DNA from: JBGPIK01 sp041484845
Lineage (GTDB): Bacteria > Desulfobacterota > Binatia > UBA9968
Assembly (NCBI GenBank): GCA_041484845.1
Contig: JBGPIK010000111.1
Location: 1-16,843 of the forward strand
Direction of reading: 5' to 3'
DNA length: 16,843 bases
How positions within the stretch are numbered: the first letter of the stretch is position 1; each line of letters begins with the position of its first letter. The position numbers were made by a program, and so were the translations under genes. The notes beneath the pieces were generated by a model. That model saw nothing but the letters and a program-made list of their open reading frames with translations, was not told the origin of the DNA and searched no databases. Of the stretch, positions 1 through 10,932 are shown piece by piece.

Positions 1-1
1 G

Positions 2-871
2 CAGTTGCCCGTTGAGATTACGGTCACGCGCATTGTCTCCGACGGACCGCCGATGTACACCGCCTTCTTGCGCGATCTCACCGAACAAAAGGCGCGCGAA
101 GAGCTGCGCCAGCGCAGCGAGGAGTTAGAGAGACAAAACCATTTCATTCGAGAAGCCAGCCGGTTGAAAAGCGAATTCCTCGCCAACATGTCGCACGAGT
201 TACGCACGCCGCTCAACGCTATCATCGGCTTCAGTGAGCTGATGCACGACGGCAGAGTCGGGCCGGTCTCCCCCGAGTACAAAGAATACCTGGGCGATAT
301 TCTCGCCGGGGGCCGCCATTTGCTCCAGCTCATTAACGACGTCCTCGATCTTTCGAAAATCGAAGCGGGAAAAATGGAATTCACGCCGGAGCCCGTTAAC
401 CTGGCCAACATTGTCACTGAAGTCCGCGCGATCGTTCAGGGCCTGTCCGCTCGTAAATCGATCCAGCTTCAAATTGACTTGGATCCTGCGCTGACCGGCA
501 TCGTCACCGATACACGAAGCTTAAAGCAGGTGCTCTACAACTACATCTCGAATGCCATCAAATTTAGCCACGAACGTGGCCGCGTGCGGGTGCAACTGCG
601 AGCGGAACAACCGGATTGTTTCCGCATTGATGTCGAAGACACGGGCATCGGTATTGGTGACGAGGACATGGGCAAGCTATTTAGAGAGTTCCAGCAAATC
701 GACGGTAGTATGGCAAAACAATATTCGGGAACCGGTCTGGGCCTGGCTCTGACAAAGCGAATCGTCGAGGCGCAGGGCGGGCAGGTCGGCGTAGCGAGCG
801 TCGCGGGACAAGGAAGCACCTTCTTCGCCGTGCTGCCGCGGGTCGCGCAAAACGGAGGTAAGGATCCGTGA
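2..871 (+). CDS. PAS-type sensor histidine kinase, C-terminal part (5' end outside window)
   Basis: The fragment begins inside a PAS domain: LPVEITVTRI followed by RDLTEQKAREEL is the usual last strand and exit of a PAS fold. A short coiled coil then leads to a HisKA domain with the H-box SHELRTPLN (His codon at 194-196). The HATPase_c domain shows the N-box (YNYISNAIKFS), G1 box (DTGIGIGDED), F-box and G2 box (GTGLGLALTK), so the kinase core is complete and should autophosphorylate. A TTG at position 5 is not a credible start because it lies within the PAS core. There is no C-terminal receiver, so the phosphoryl acceptor must be another protein; REC domains are encoded in the next four genes. 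The sensory N-terminus cannot be judged here. Confidence 0.93.
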   Translation, partial: QLPVEITVTRIVSDGPPMYTAFLRDLTEQKAREELRQRSEELERQNHFIREASRLKSEFLANMSHELRTPLNAIIGFSELMHDGRVGPVSPEYKEYLGDILAGGRHLLQLINDVLDLSKIEAGKMEFTPEPVNLANIVTEVRAIVQGLSARKSIQLQIDLDPALTGIVTDTRSLKQVLYNYISNAIKFSHERGRVRVQLRAEQPDCFRIDVEDTGIGIGDEDMGKLFREFQQIDGSMAKQYSGTGLGLALTKRIVEAQGGQVGVASVAGQGSTFFAVLPRVAQNGGKDP

Positions 872-989
872 AGCACGATCGGGCTGAAGCAAAATTTAAG
901 GACTCGGAGATTACACCACGGAGGCGCTGAGGTCGCCGAGAAGTTCGTATTAAGGAAATCATTTTGAACAAACCCTCTGCGAACTCGGT

Positions 990-1199
990 GGTCGTGAGAA
1001 AAAATAGCCGATCGCCCTTCGACGCGCTGAGAGCCCGTCCTGAGCTTGACGAAGGAACGAACGGCTATGTACTTGAATTTATATTGCGCTGTCGCGTTCG
1101 TGGTGATTCCTCGACGGGCTCGGAACTGAAGGCCGTCGAGGAAGCCTGCCGTGAGGCTTCTCGAACGGTCGAACCATGAACGGATTTTTTCTCACGACC
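990..1199. repeat. Nested palindromic element with perfect 16-bp outer arms
   Basis: The outer arms GGTCGTGAGAAAAAAT (990-1005) and ATTTTTTCTCACGACC (1184-1199) are perfect reverse complements. Inside are three smaller hairpins. The first spans 1004-1068, with ATAGCCG and CGGCTAT at its ends and CCTTCG/CGAAGG further in. The second has a perfect 11-bp stem, TTCCTCGACGG (1107-1117) with CCGTCGAGGAA (1133-1143). The third has a 7-bp stem, GAAGCCT (1141-1147) with AGGCTTC (1154-1160). The inner CCTTCGAC...CTGAGC...GACGAAGG motif resembles a palindrome family seen between genes in many environmental genomes. There is no transposase, so this is a non-autonomous or REP-like element. Confidence 0.75.
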
Positions 1200-1202
1200 G
1201 GT

Positions 1203-1236
1203 GCCTCTGTGGTGAATATTCCTTCACAGTAAACCC
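1203..1236 (+). repeat. 34-bp interspersed repeat, copy 1
   Basis: This stretch starts with GCCTCTGTGGTGAATATTCC and ends with ACAGTAAACCC. It recurs in inverted orientation at 12055-12088 with three mismatches over 34 bases. It lies immediately before the start codon of the EAL protein (1253) and therefore occupies the 5' leader and much of the ribosome-binding region. Confidence 0.8.
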
Positions 1237-1252
1237 AGAAGAACAAACATTT

Positions 1253-3604
1253 ATGGCAACTATTTTAGTCATCGATGATCATCCGGACAACCGCAAGCTC
1301 ATCAAGACGGTGTTGCGTCATGAGGCCTATCGCGTACTGGAAGCCTCGGATGGCTCTGAAGCCTTAATCATAGCCCGCCGCGAGCATCCCGATCTCGTGA
1401 TTACCGATATTCTTATGCCGACGATGGATGGTTTCGAGTTTGTCCGCCAACTCCGGGACGACGCATCGCTGGCTCAAACACGCGTGGTTTTCTACACGGC
1501 GACATACCTGGAAAGCGCAGCGCGACAACTCGCCGAGGCCTGCGGAGTGTCGCACGTCATCCTCAAGCCCGCCGAGCCGCAAGAAATTCTGGACACGGTT
1601 CACGCCGCGCTCCTTCTGAAAGAACCGTTACCTTCGTACCATTTCACCGAAGCCTTTGACCGCGAGCACCTACGCCTAATGGCAAACAAATTGTCGCACA
1701 ACGTAGATAAGCTAGAAGAAGCCAATCTTCAACTGACTCAAGAGGTTGCCCAGCGCAAGCGCGCCGAGCTGACGCTCCTGGAGAGTTACGGACGAATCGA
1801 ACGCTTGAGCAGCATTCGCGAGGTCTCCAGCGAGATCAATTCGGCGATTGTCCGTATTCGAAACCGCCAGGAACTTTTGCAGGAAGCAACCAGGGTCGCC
1901 CTCAAGTATGGGCAGTTCAGCATGGTCGCGATCAGCCTGGTAGATTCGGCCAGTGCGCAACTTGCGCGCGCGGCGTGCGCCGAAGTCGAGGCGCTCTATG
2001 GACACCGTCCCCATACACCGTTGCCAACCGATAGCCAAGCCGTCCATGAGCTTGCACAAGCAGCCCTGGCGCGGCAGGAACCGGTCCTTTGCAACGATAT
2101 TGAATCAGAGGTCCGGATGGACGGGTGGAAAAATCAAACTCTTGCGCGCGGCCACCATGCCGCGTTGGCATTGCCGCTCGTTGCGACAAAGAACATCATG
2201 GGCGTGGTCGAATTTTACGCCGCAAGACCGGGCTTTTTCAACGAAAAGGAAATCGGGTTACTGAAGGACCTGGCCGGGGACCTTTCCTTCGCCCTGCAAT
2301 ACATCGCCAACGAAGAGAAGATCAACTACTTCGCCTACTACGACGACTTGACCGGACTCGCCAACCGGGCCCTTTTTTGTGATCGCGTCAACCAGCTTGT
2401 GCACGTAGCGCGTGAGGATAAGCTACGGGGATGCGTGATCGTGCTCGACGTGGACCGATTCAACATCATCAATGACACGTTCGGCCGTCACGCCGGCGAT
2501 GCATTGCTCAAACAGGTGAACCAACATCTTACCGCCAAAGTAAAAAACACCGATTGGCTGGCCAAGGTAAGCGGAAGCTGCTTTGCCGCTTATCTGCCTT
2601 CGATCAAGGATGATGCCGAAATTGCCCATTTTCTGGAAGATGTGATGCGCGACATCGCCGGCGCGCCGTTTATCGTTGAGGGCGAGGAAATGCGGGTGAC
2701 CCTCAAGTGTGGCGCCTCCATCTATCCTTCGGACGGCAAAGACGCGGAAAAGCTGCTCGGCAACGCCGAGACGGCGTTGCAAAGGGCTAAATCCTCCCCA
2801 GACCGTTATCTGTTTTTCACAGAGCAAATGAACACTCGGATGGCGGAGAAACTCAGGCTCGAAAACCGCCTTCAGAGAGCGATTCAAGACGACGAATTTG
2901 TCCTTTATTACCAGCCTATCCTCGACGCTCAAACCAAGCGAACCACGCGACTCGAAGGTTTGTTACGCTGGAACCATCCGGAAAAGGGCCTGATTTATCC
3001 CGGGGCGTTCATTTCGCTCCTGGAAGAAAGTGGCTTAATCCTTGACGTCGGCAACTGGGTCTTGAAAAGAGCCGCGTCCGATTTCCAGCGCTGGGCGTCC
3101 CGCGCCGCGCACCCACCTCGGGTCTCCGTAAACGTCTCCCCACTTCAACTCAAGCAGAAGGGCTTCGCTGTCAGTGTCGCAGAAGCCGCGGCTCAGTGCC
3201 GCGCCGGCGCGCTGGAGCTGGAAATTACCGAAAACGTCCTCATGGAAGATATGGAGCAAAATATCCAGACATTACAGAAGCTCAATGAACTGGGCGTAGA
3301 CATCGTCATTGACGACTTTGGCACCGGATACTCTTCCTTGAGTTATCTTGCAAAACTACCGGTCAGCACCCTGAAGATCGATCGCTCGTTTATCTTTGAC
3401 ATGCAAAAGAATCCAAAAAGCCTATCGATCGTCACTGCGATTATTTCTCTCGCACGCTCGTTGAATCTAAAAGTCATCGCCGAAGGCGTAGAAACCGAGC
3501 AGCAGTTACAGCTCTTGCAGTTGCTGAAATGCGACGAGATTCAAGGTTACCTCTTCAGCCCGGCAGTGGCGCCGGCAGACGTCGAGAAATTCTTGGCAGA
3601 CTAA
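1253..3604 (+). CDS. REC-GAF-GGDEF(degenerate)-EAL protein, probable cyclic-di-GMP phosphodiesterase
   Basis: Predicted 783-residue cytoplasmic response regulator. The receiver (residues 1-122) has the acidic pair D8-D9, phospho-acceptor D52 (VITDILMP) and K105. A coiled coil (about 140-185) precedes a GAF domain (about 190-352). The GGDEF-like domain (about 358-522) keeps DDLTGLANR and DVDRFNIIND, but the signature itself reads SGSCF (440-444), so diguanylate cyclase activity is unlikely. The EAL domain (about 535-783) keeps E568 (as EGL), R572, N627, EITE (657-660), DDFGTG (D687, D688), K708, E744 and Q764, consistent with hydrolysis of c-di-GMP to pGpG. ATG 1253 was chosen because MATILVIDD is the natural receiver start; the longer frame from 1151 is repeat sequence. 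No strong Shine-Dalgarno is seen. The next gene starts 5 bases after the stop. This is the only recognisable output domain of the cluster. Confidence 0.93.
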   Translation: MATILVIDDHPDNRKLIKTVLRHEAYRVLEASDGSEALIIARREHPDLVITDILMPTMDGFEFVRQLRDDASLAQTRVVFYTATYLESAARQLAEACGVSHVILKPAEPQEILDTVHAALLLKEPLPSYHFTEAFDREHLRLMANKLSHNVDKLEEANLQLTQEVAQRKRAELTLLESYGRIERLSSIREVSSEINSAIVRIRNRQELLQEATRVALKYGQFSMVAISLVDSASAQLARAACAEVEALYGHRPHTPLPTDSQAVHELAQAALARQEPVLCNDIESEVRMDGWKNQTLARGHHAALALPLVATKNIMGVVEFYAARPGFFNEKEIGLLKDLAGDLSFALQYIANEEKINYFAYYDDLTGLANRALFCDRVNQLVHVAREDKLRGCVIVLDVDRFNIINDTFGRHAGDALLKQVNQHLTAKVKNTDWLAKVSGSCFAAYLPSIKDDAEIAHFLEDVMRDIAGAPFIVEGEEMRVTLKCGASIYPSDGKDAEKLLGNAETALQRAKSSPDRYLFFTEQMNTRMAEKLRLENRLQRAIQDDEFVLYYQPILDAQTKRTTRLEGLLRWNHPEKGLIYPGAFISLLEESGLILDVGNWVLKRAASDFQRWASRAAHPPRVSVNVSPLQLKQKGFAVSVAEAAAQCRAGALELEITENVLMEDMEQNIQTLQKLNELGVDIVIDDFGTGYSSLSYLAKLPVSTLKIDRSFIFDMQKNPKSLSIVTAIISLARSLNLKVIAEGVETEQQLQLLQLLKCDEIQGYLFSPAVAPADVEKFLAD

Positions 3605-3609
3605 AAACT

Positions 3610-4053
3610 ATGGCAACCATCCTAATCATTGACGACGCCCCGACCAACCGCCAGCTTCTCAGCACCATCCTGGGCTACCAAGGGCATCGGATGCTTGAGG
3701 CCACCGACGGCTTTCTGGTCATGGAGCGGTTCAAGGCGAGGCCACGCCTCGCCGGGATTCCGGTCATCGTGGTCAGCGCGCGCGACCCCGCCGTCAATCG
3801 CGAGCGCGCCCTGCAATCCGGTGCATCGGCGTTTTTTCAAAAGCCGGCGGATAACGACGAGCTTATGGCGGCGATTAGCAAGCGCTGGGAGGGGAGTGAA
3901 AATGTGGATTGCGGAATGCGGATTGCGGATTTCCGGATTTCGGATTCCAATCCGCAATCATCAATCCGCATTCCGCAATTCTTCCATTCCGCAATCCGAA
4001 ATCCGCAATCTGCAATGGAAACCTTATGGCTAAAAGCGAAGAGCAGAGATTGA
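3610..4053 (+). CDS. Receiver-domain remnant lacking the phospho-acceptor Asp, with repeat-encoded tail
   Basis: Predicted 147 residues. It begins as a normal receiver (MATILIIDD, acidic pair D8-D9) and ends as one (VIVVSARD; FFQKP with K78). Aligned with the receiver of the gene at 5223, DG at residues 33-34 is followed directly by FLVMERFKARP, which corresponds to the sequence after the MDG of that receiver (residues 58-60). About 26 residues, including strand beta-3 and the acceptor Asp, are absent. Residues from about 98 on are encoded by an interspersed repeat rich in GCGGATT/AATCCGC and are not family sequence. The last 28 bases overlap the next gene. It could be a phosphorylation-independent pseudo-receiver, but a decayed, non-folding gene is at least as likely. 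The start ATG lies 5 bases after the EAL gene, suggesting translational coupling. Confidence 0.7.
   Translation: MATILIIDDAPTNRQLLSTILGYQGHRMLEATDGFLVMERFKARPRLAGIPVIVVSARDPAVNRERALQSGASAFFQKPADNDELMAAISKRWEGSENVDCGMRIADFRISDSNPQSSIRIPQFFHSAIRNPQSAMETLWLKAKSRD
3921..3990 (+). repeat. GCGGATT/AATCCGC interspersed repeat, copy 1
   Basis: This 70-base stretch is the reverse complement of 5125-5187, with one mismatch and a 7-base extra block (TCGGATT). Within it, 3941-3979 matches 5136-5174 perfectly over 39 bases. Related GCGGATT-type words continue on both sides (about 3904-4015). The segment is self-complementary in parts and is translated as the C-terminal tail of the preceding small receiver gene. 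It ends only about 35 bases before the ATG of the REC-kinase. Confidence 0.88.
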
Positions 4054-5216
4054 AAGTCCTGCTCGTCGAAGACGATGACGGTGACGCGATGTTGTTGCAG
4101 GGCATGCTGGCCCAGCACCGCGGCAAATTCGACTTGACTCACGTGACGCGCCTCGACCGCGCGCTGCTAAAATCTCAGGATCAGCCCTTCGATGTCGTCT
4201 TGCTCGATCTGTCGCTCGCGGACAGCGAGAGCATCGAGACGTTTACGACGCTGCGCGACGGCGGATCGGGCGCTCCGATCGTCGTGCTGACCGGCCTCGA
4301 TGACGAGACTACCGCGGTTCAGGCTCTTAGGGAAGGCGCGCAGGATTATTTCGTGAAGGCCAAAGTCGACGCGGATCTTCTCGTGCACGGTATCCGTTAC
4401 GCCATCGAGCGCCAGAAAACCTTGGCCGAGCTCGAAAACGCCAACCGGCAGATCAGCGATTTCACGGCGATGATGGTCCACGATCTGCGCTCGCCGTTGG
4501 TCAACATCATCGCCATCGGCGACATGATGAATGACGGCCTTTTCGGGTCGCTCAACGACGACCAGAAAAAATGGCTCGCCAGAATGGTCTCCAGCGGTCG
4601 CAAGCTCATCACCTTGGTAACCAATTTTCTCGATCTGTCGAAACTCGAAGCCGGCGCCATGAAAGTGATCAAAAAGCCCGCTGATCTAGAACAGCTGTTG
4701 AGTGCCACGCTCGACGACCATCAGCTTCTGGCGCAGGGGAAAAACATCACCTTTCGGAAACGTTTCACTGGCGCCACCCCGGCCGTTGAAGCGGACATCG
4801 ATCGCCTCGATCAGGTGCTGAGCAATCTGCTAAGTAACGCTCTGAAATTCACTCCCGCGGGCGGGGAAATCGAGCTTGGCGCGGCGCTCGCCGGCAACGA
4901 AGCGCGGGTTTGGATTAAAGACACCGGCGCCGGCATCGCGGCCGAGGAAATCGGCCAGCTATTCGAGAAATATAAGCAGAGCACGAGCGGAAAATCCTCA
5001 GCGGAACCGGGCACTGGCCTGGGACTGCTGATTTGCAAGATGATCGTCGAAGCCCACGGCGGCAGAATCTGGGTCGAGAGCCAAGAGGGCAAAGGCACGA
5101 CGTTTACCTTTACGCTACCGGCGGGGAATGGAAGCATTGCGGAATGCGGATTGATGATTGCGGATTGGAATCCGGAAATCCGCAATCTGCAATCCGAAAT
5201 CCGCAATTTACAATAG
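4026..5216 (+). CDS. REC-histidine kinase (N-terminal receiver, HisKA, HATPase_c)
   Basis: Predicted 396-residue soluble protein. The receiver (about 9-128) has acidic residues E15-D16-D17, phospho-acceptor D61 (VVLLDLSLAD), T89 and K111. A short helix leads to a HisKA domain with H152 in VHDLRSPL. The HATPase_c domain follows with N-box (LSNLLSNALKF), G1 (DTGAGI), F-box (FEKYKQ) and G2 (GTGLGLLICK). Receiver-first kinases are known as relay members whose kinase activity is set by phosphorylation from another kinase. The kinase part is a close paralogue of the one at 9258 (shared DFTAM, HDLRSPL, KYKQ, CKMIVEAHGG). ATG 4026 lies inside the tail of the preceding gene (28-base overlap); the frame upstream of it is repeat. 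The last ~28 residues (GSIAECGLMIADW onward) are encoded by the second copy of the repeat and look acquired. Confidence 0.93.
   Translation: MAKSEEQRLKVLLVEDDDGDAMLLQGMLAQHRGKFDLTHVTRLDRALLKSQDQPFDVVLLDLSLADSESIETFTTLRDGGSGAPIVVLTGLDDETTAVQALREGAQDYFVKAKVDADLLVHGIRYAIERQKTLAELENANRQISDFTAMMVHDLRSPLVNIIAIGDMMNDGLFGSLNDDQKKWLARMVSSGRKLITLVTNFLDLSKLEAGAMKVIKKPADLEQLLSATLDDHQLLAQGKNITFRKRFTGATPAVEADIDRLDQVLSNLLSNALKFTPAGGEIELGAALAGNEARVWIKDTGAGIAAEEIGQLFEKYKQSTSGKSSAEPGTGLGLLICKMIVEAHGGRIWVESQEGKGTTFTFTLPAGNGSIAECGLMIADWNPEIRNLQSEIRNLQ
5125..5187 (-). repeat. GCGGATT/AATCCGC interspersed repeat, copy 2 (inverted)
   Basis: This is the reverse complement of 3921-3990, with 62 of 63 positions identical apart from the 7-base block missing here. 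It forms the 3' end of the REC-kinase reading frame, and related words run to about 5213, just before the stop codon. The two copies flank nearly the whole REC-kinase gene in opposite orientation. Confidence 0.88.
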
Positions 5217-5222
5217 AGTCCT

Positions 5223-9047
<3,825 letters not shown>

Positions 9048-9066
9048 ACTCTCCAGCGAGGTAACA

Positions 9067-9255
9067 ATGGTCAATAAACCAATGAAAACTCTCCCGACGG
9101 TCGCTTTGGTGCAAACCATCCTTGATGGTTTGCGCAAGAAGATCGCCGAATTGGGATACGCCGACGGCAAAAACGTTCCGGTTACCGTCATTCCCATGTG
9201 CAAGCAGGGCGACAGTTTGAACACGGAAATGACGCCCTTAGAAGACCGTAAGTAA
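9067..9255 (+). CDS. Small ORF, possible stub of an ABC-type substrate-binding protein
   Basis: A 62-codon frame starting at ATG 9067, 4 bases after a GAGGT ribosome-binding site (9058-9062), and ending 2 bases before the next gene. Residues 10-30 or so (TVALVQ, then DGLRKKIAELGYADGKNV) resemble the first strand and helix of the ABC_sub_bind family, whose members typically read ...GLRELGYVEGKNV. The rest of that roughly 300-residue family is missing and the remaining tail is unrecognised. No signal peptide is visible. It may be a decayed gene fragment that still provides translational coupling to the kinase at 9258, or a genuine small protein. The resemblance is by eye only. Confidence 0.5.
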   Translation: MVNKPMKTLPTVALVQTILDGLRKKIAELGYADGKNVPVTVIPMCKQGDSLNTEMTPLEDRK

Positions 9256-9257
9256 AA

Positions 9258-10910
9258 ATGTTGTCGCTTCAGCGTTTATATTCCAAGCATCTGGCGGCCG
9301 CTGTGAGGTTGATCGGCTCGTGGCTACCCATTCTGATACTTGTGAGCGGTTCGGCCACGACATTAGTCATTTTTCGTTCCATCCACGCGCGCGAGCAAGA
9401 TCAGATTCGCCGGACGGTTAAGAGCGAATCCGAGGCAGCATCCAGAGCGCTCGAGAGCGCTTTGACATCACATATCCAATCCTTGATTCATATGGCCCAG
9501 AGCCGCGAGTTTCACACGCCAACCAAGGAGGAATGGGAAGCCGACGCAAGACTTCAGATCACCCATTCCGATGGCTTCGAAATCATCGAGTGGGTGGACG
9601 CATCCCTTAACACCCGGTGGTCAATTTATACAGGTGGCCGGAATATCATTGACACCAAAACCGCTTTCGGAGAACCGCGAGAAATACCCCTGCAAAAGGC
9701 GCGCGACCAGGCGGCGACTACGGTTACACGCGCTTTCGACCTTCCCCATGGGGGAACTGGAATTTTGATTTATACGCCGATCTTGGTAGGCAACCATGCC
9801 GACCGCTTCGAGGGTTTCATCGCCGCGGTGTTAAACCTTAATTCCCTGATAACTGGCCTCTGGGACATCAATCTCTCGCGCCGCTATAACATGGAGATTG
9901 TTGAAAGTGGGAAATCGATCTACACCCAGCCCGGTTCTGTGTTTGCAAACAAAAAATGGGCCGAGGAAACGGAGCTAAAACTCTACGGCGTCGCCTGGGC
10001 TCCTACGTCTTGGCAAGTGCGTCTCTGGCCTACGCCCTTGTGGCTTGACGAACTACAAACCACCTCGGACCACACCGTGCTGGTCTCCGGTCTAATTATG
10101 ACCGCGCTGCTCGCATTTTTGACTTACTTCTTTCAGTTGGCGCGCGCGCGCACGCGTCAAATCGAAATCGCCAATGCCGGCCTCGAAGAGCAGATTATTG
10201 AGCGCCAGCAAGCGCAAGCGGCACTTGCGGATTTTACCGCCATGATCATTCACGATCTTCGCTCGCCGTTGAGTAATGTGATTTCCATTGTCTCGACGAT
10301 AAAAGAGGGGGTATTCGGACCGGTCAATGCCGACCAGGCAACTTGGTTGGATAAAGCGGAGAAGACAACTCAAAGTTCCGTGGGACTGATTGGCGATTTC
10401 TTGGATGTCTCTAAGTTGGAGGCAGGACACATCGACCTGAGAAAAACTGAAGTAGACCTGCGCCAATTGATCCAGGCGGGTCTCGACCTCTCCGCGCTTA
10501 CTGCGCAACAGAAAAAAATCCTTCTCAAGAACGAGATCGACCCTTCGCTCCCAAGTGTCCATGCCGACCCGCGGCGGCTCGAGCAGGTTATGAACAATCT
10601 CCTCAGCAACGCCCTCAAGTTCACCCCGGAAGGCGGAGAGATTCGGGCGGGGGCCCGTTGCAATCATAAAGACATCAGCGTCTGGGTTGAAGACACCGGC
10701 GGCGGGATCGCTTCCGACGAGCTTGGTCAAATCTTTCAAAAGTACAAACAGACCGCCAGCGGCGCGACTTCCCAGTTCAAAGGCACAGGCCTGGGCCTCG
10801 TTGTTTGCAAAATGATCGTGGAGGCCCACGGTGGAATCCTCCGGGTTGAGAGCGAAGAGGGAAAAGGGGCGAAGTTTACGTTCACCCTGCCAAGACTTTT
10901 AATTGGCTAA
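9258..10910 (+). CDS. Membrane-bound CHASE-domain sensor histidine kinase
   Basis: Predicted 550 residues. A first membrane helix (about 20-40, SWLPILILVSGSATTLVIF) is followed by a periplasmic domain of about 230 residues with CHASE features: IIEWVDASLNTRW, then a DLPHGGTGILIYTPIL segment and FEGFIAAVLNL. A second helix (about 274-293, LVSGLIMTALLAFLTYFF) leads through a coiled coil to HisKA with H332 (IIHDLRSPL) and HATPase_c with N-box (MNNLLSNALKF), G1 (DTGGGI), F-box (FQKYKQ) and G2 (GTGLGLVVCK). CHASE domains sense small extracellular ligands; the ligand here is unknown. The kinase core is paralogous to the REC-kinase at 4026, hinting that they serve a common pathway. The stop lies 22 bases before the start of a secreted binding protein, which could be co-expressed with it. 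Confidence 0.93.
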   Translation: MLSLQRLYSKHLAAAVRLIGSWLPILILVSGSATTLVIFRSIHAREQDQIRRTVKSESEAASRALESALTSHIQSLIHMAQSREFHTPTKEEWEADARLQITHSDGFEIIEWVDASLNTRWSIYTGGRNIIDTKTAFGEPREIPLQKARDQAATTVTRAFDLPHGGTGILIYTPILVGNHADRFEGFIAAVLNLNSLITGLWDINLSRRYNMEIVESGKSIYTQPGSVFANKKWAEETELKLYGVAWAPTSWQVRLWPTPLWLDELQTTSDHTVLVSGLIMTALLAFLTYFFQLARARTRQIEIANAGLEEQIIERQQAQAALADFTAMIIHDLRSPLSNVISIVSTIKEGVFGPVNADQATWLDKAEKTTQSSVGLIGDFLDVSKLEAGHIDLRKTEVDLRQLIQAGLDLSALTAQQKKILLKNEIDPSLPSVHADPRRLEQVMNNLLSNALKFTPEGGEIRAGARCNHKDISVWVEDTGGGIASDELGQIFQKYKQTASGATSQFKGTGLGLVVCKMIVEAHGGILRVESEEGKGAKFTFTLPRLLIG

Positions 10911-10932
10911 GGGTGGGATCAAGGAGAAACGC

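Larger units (their letters stand above)
872..1252. other. Gene-free spacer made of palindromic repeats
   Basis: I see no credible gene in these 381 bases. The spacer opens with a CACCACGGAGGC-type motif (914-925) and ends with its near inverse, GCCTCTGTGGTG (1203-1214). Between them lie a large 16-bp-armed inverted repeat and several hairpins described separately. Open frames crossing it (for example from 964, or the GTG at 1151 that sits in a hairpin) are translated repeat sequence. The spacer separates the first kinase from the rest of the signalling genes, so an internal promoter or transcript-end function is possible. No clear -10/-35 pair was identified. Confidence 0.7.

Noticed and set aside
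3904..4015. Possible CRISPR array or simple tandem array of GCGGATT words
   Set aside because: Units are irregular, occur on both strands and have no unique spacers; it is a palindromic low-complexity repeat.
3909..4025. Upstream extension of the REC-kinase (39 additional codons)
   Set aside because: The extension is entirely repeat sequence, and ATG 4026 begins the natural lead-in to the receiver.
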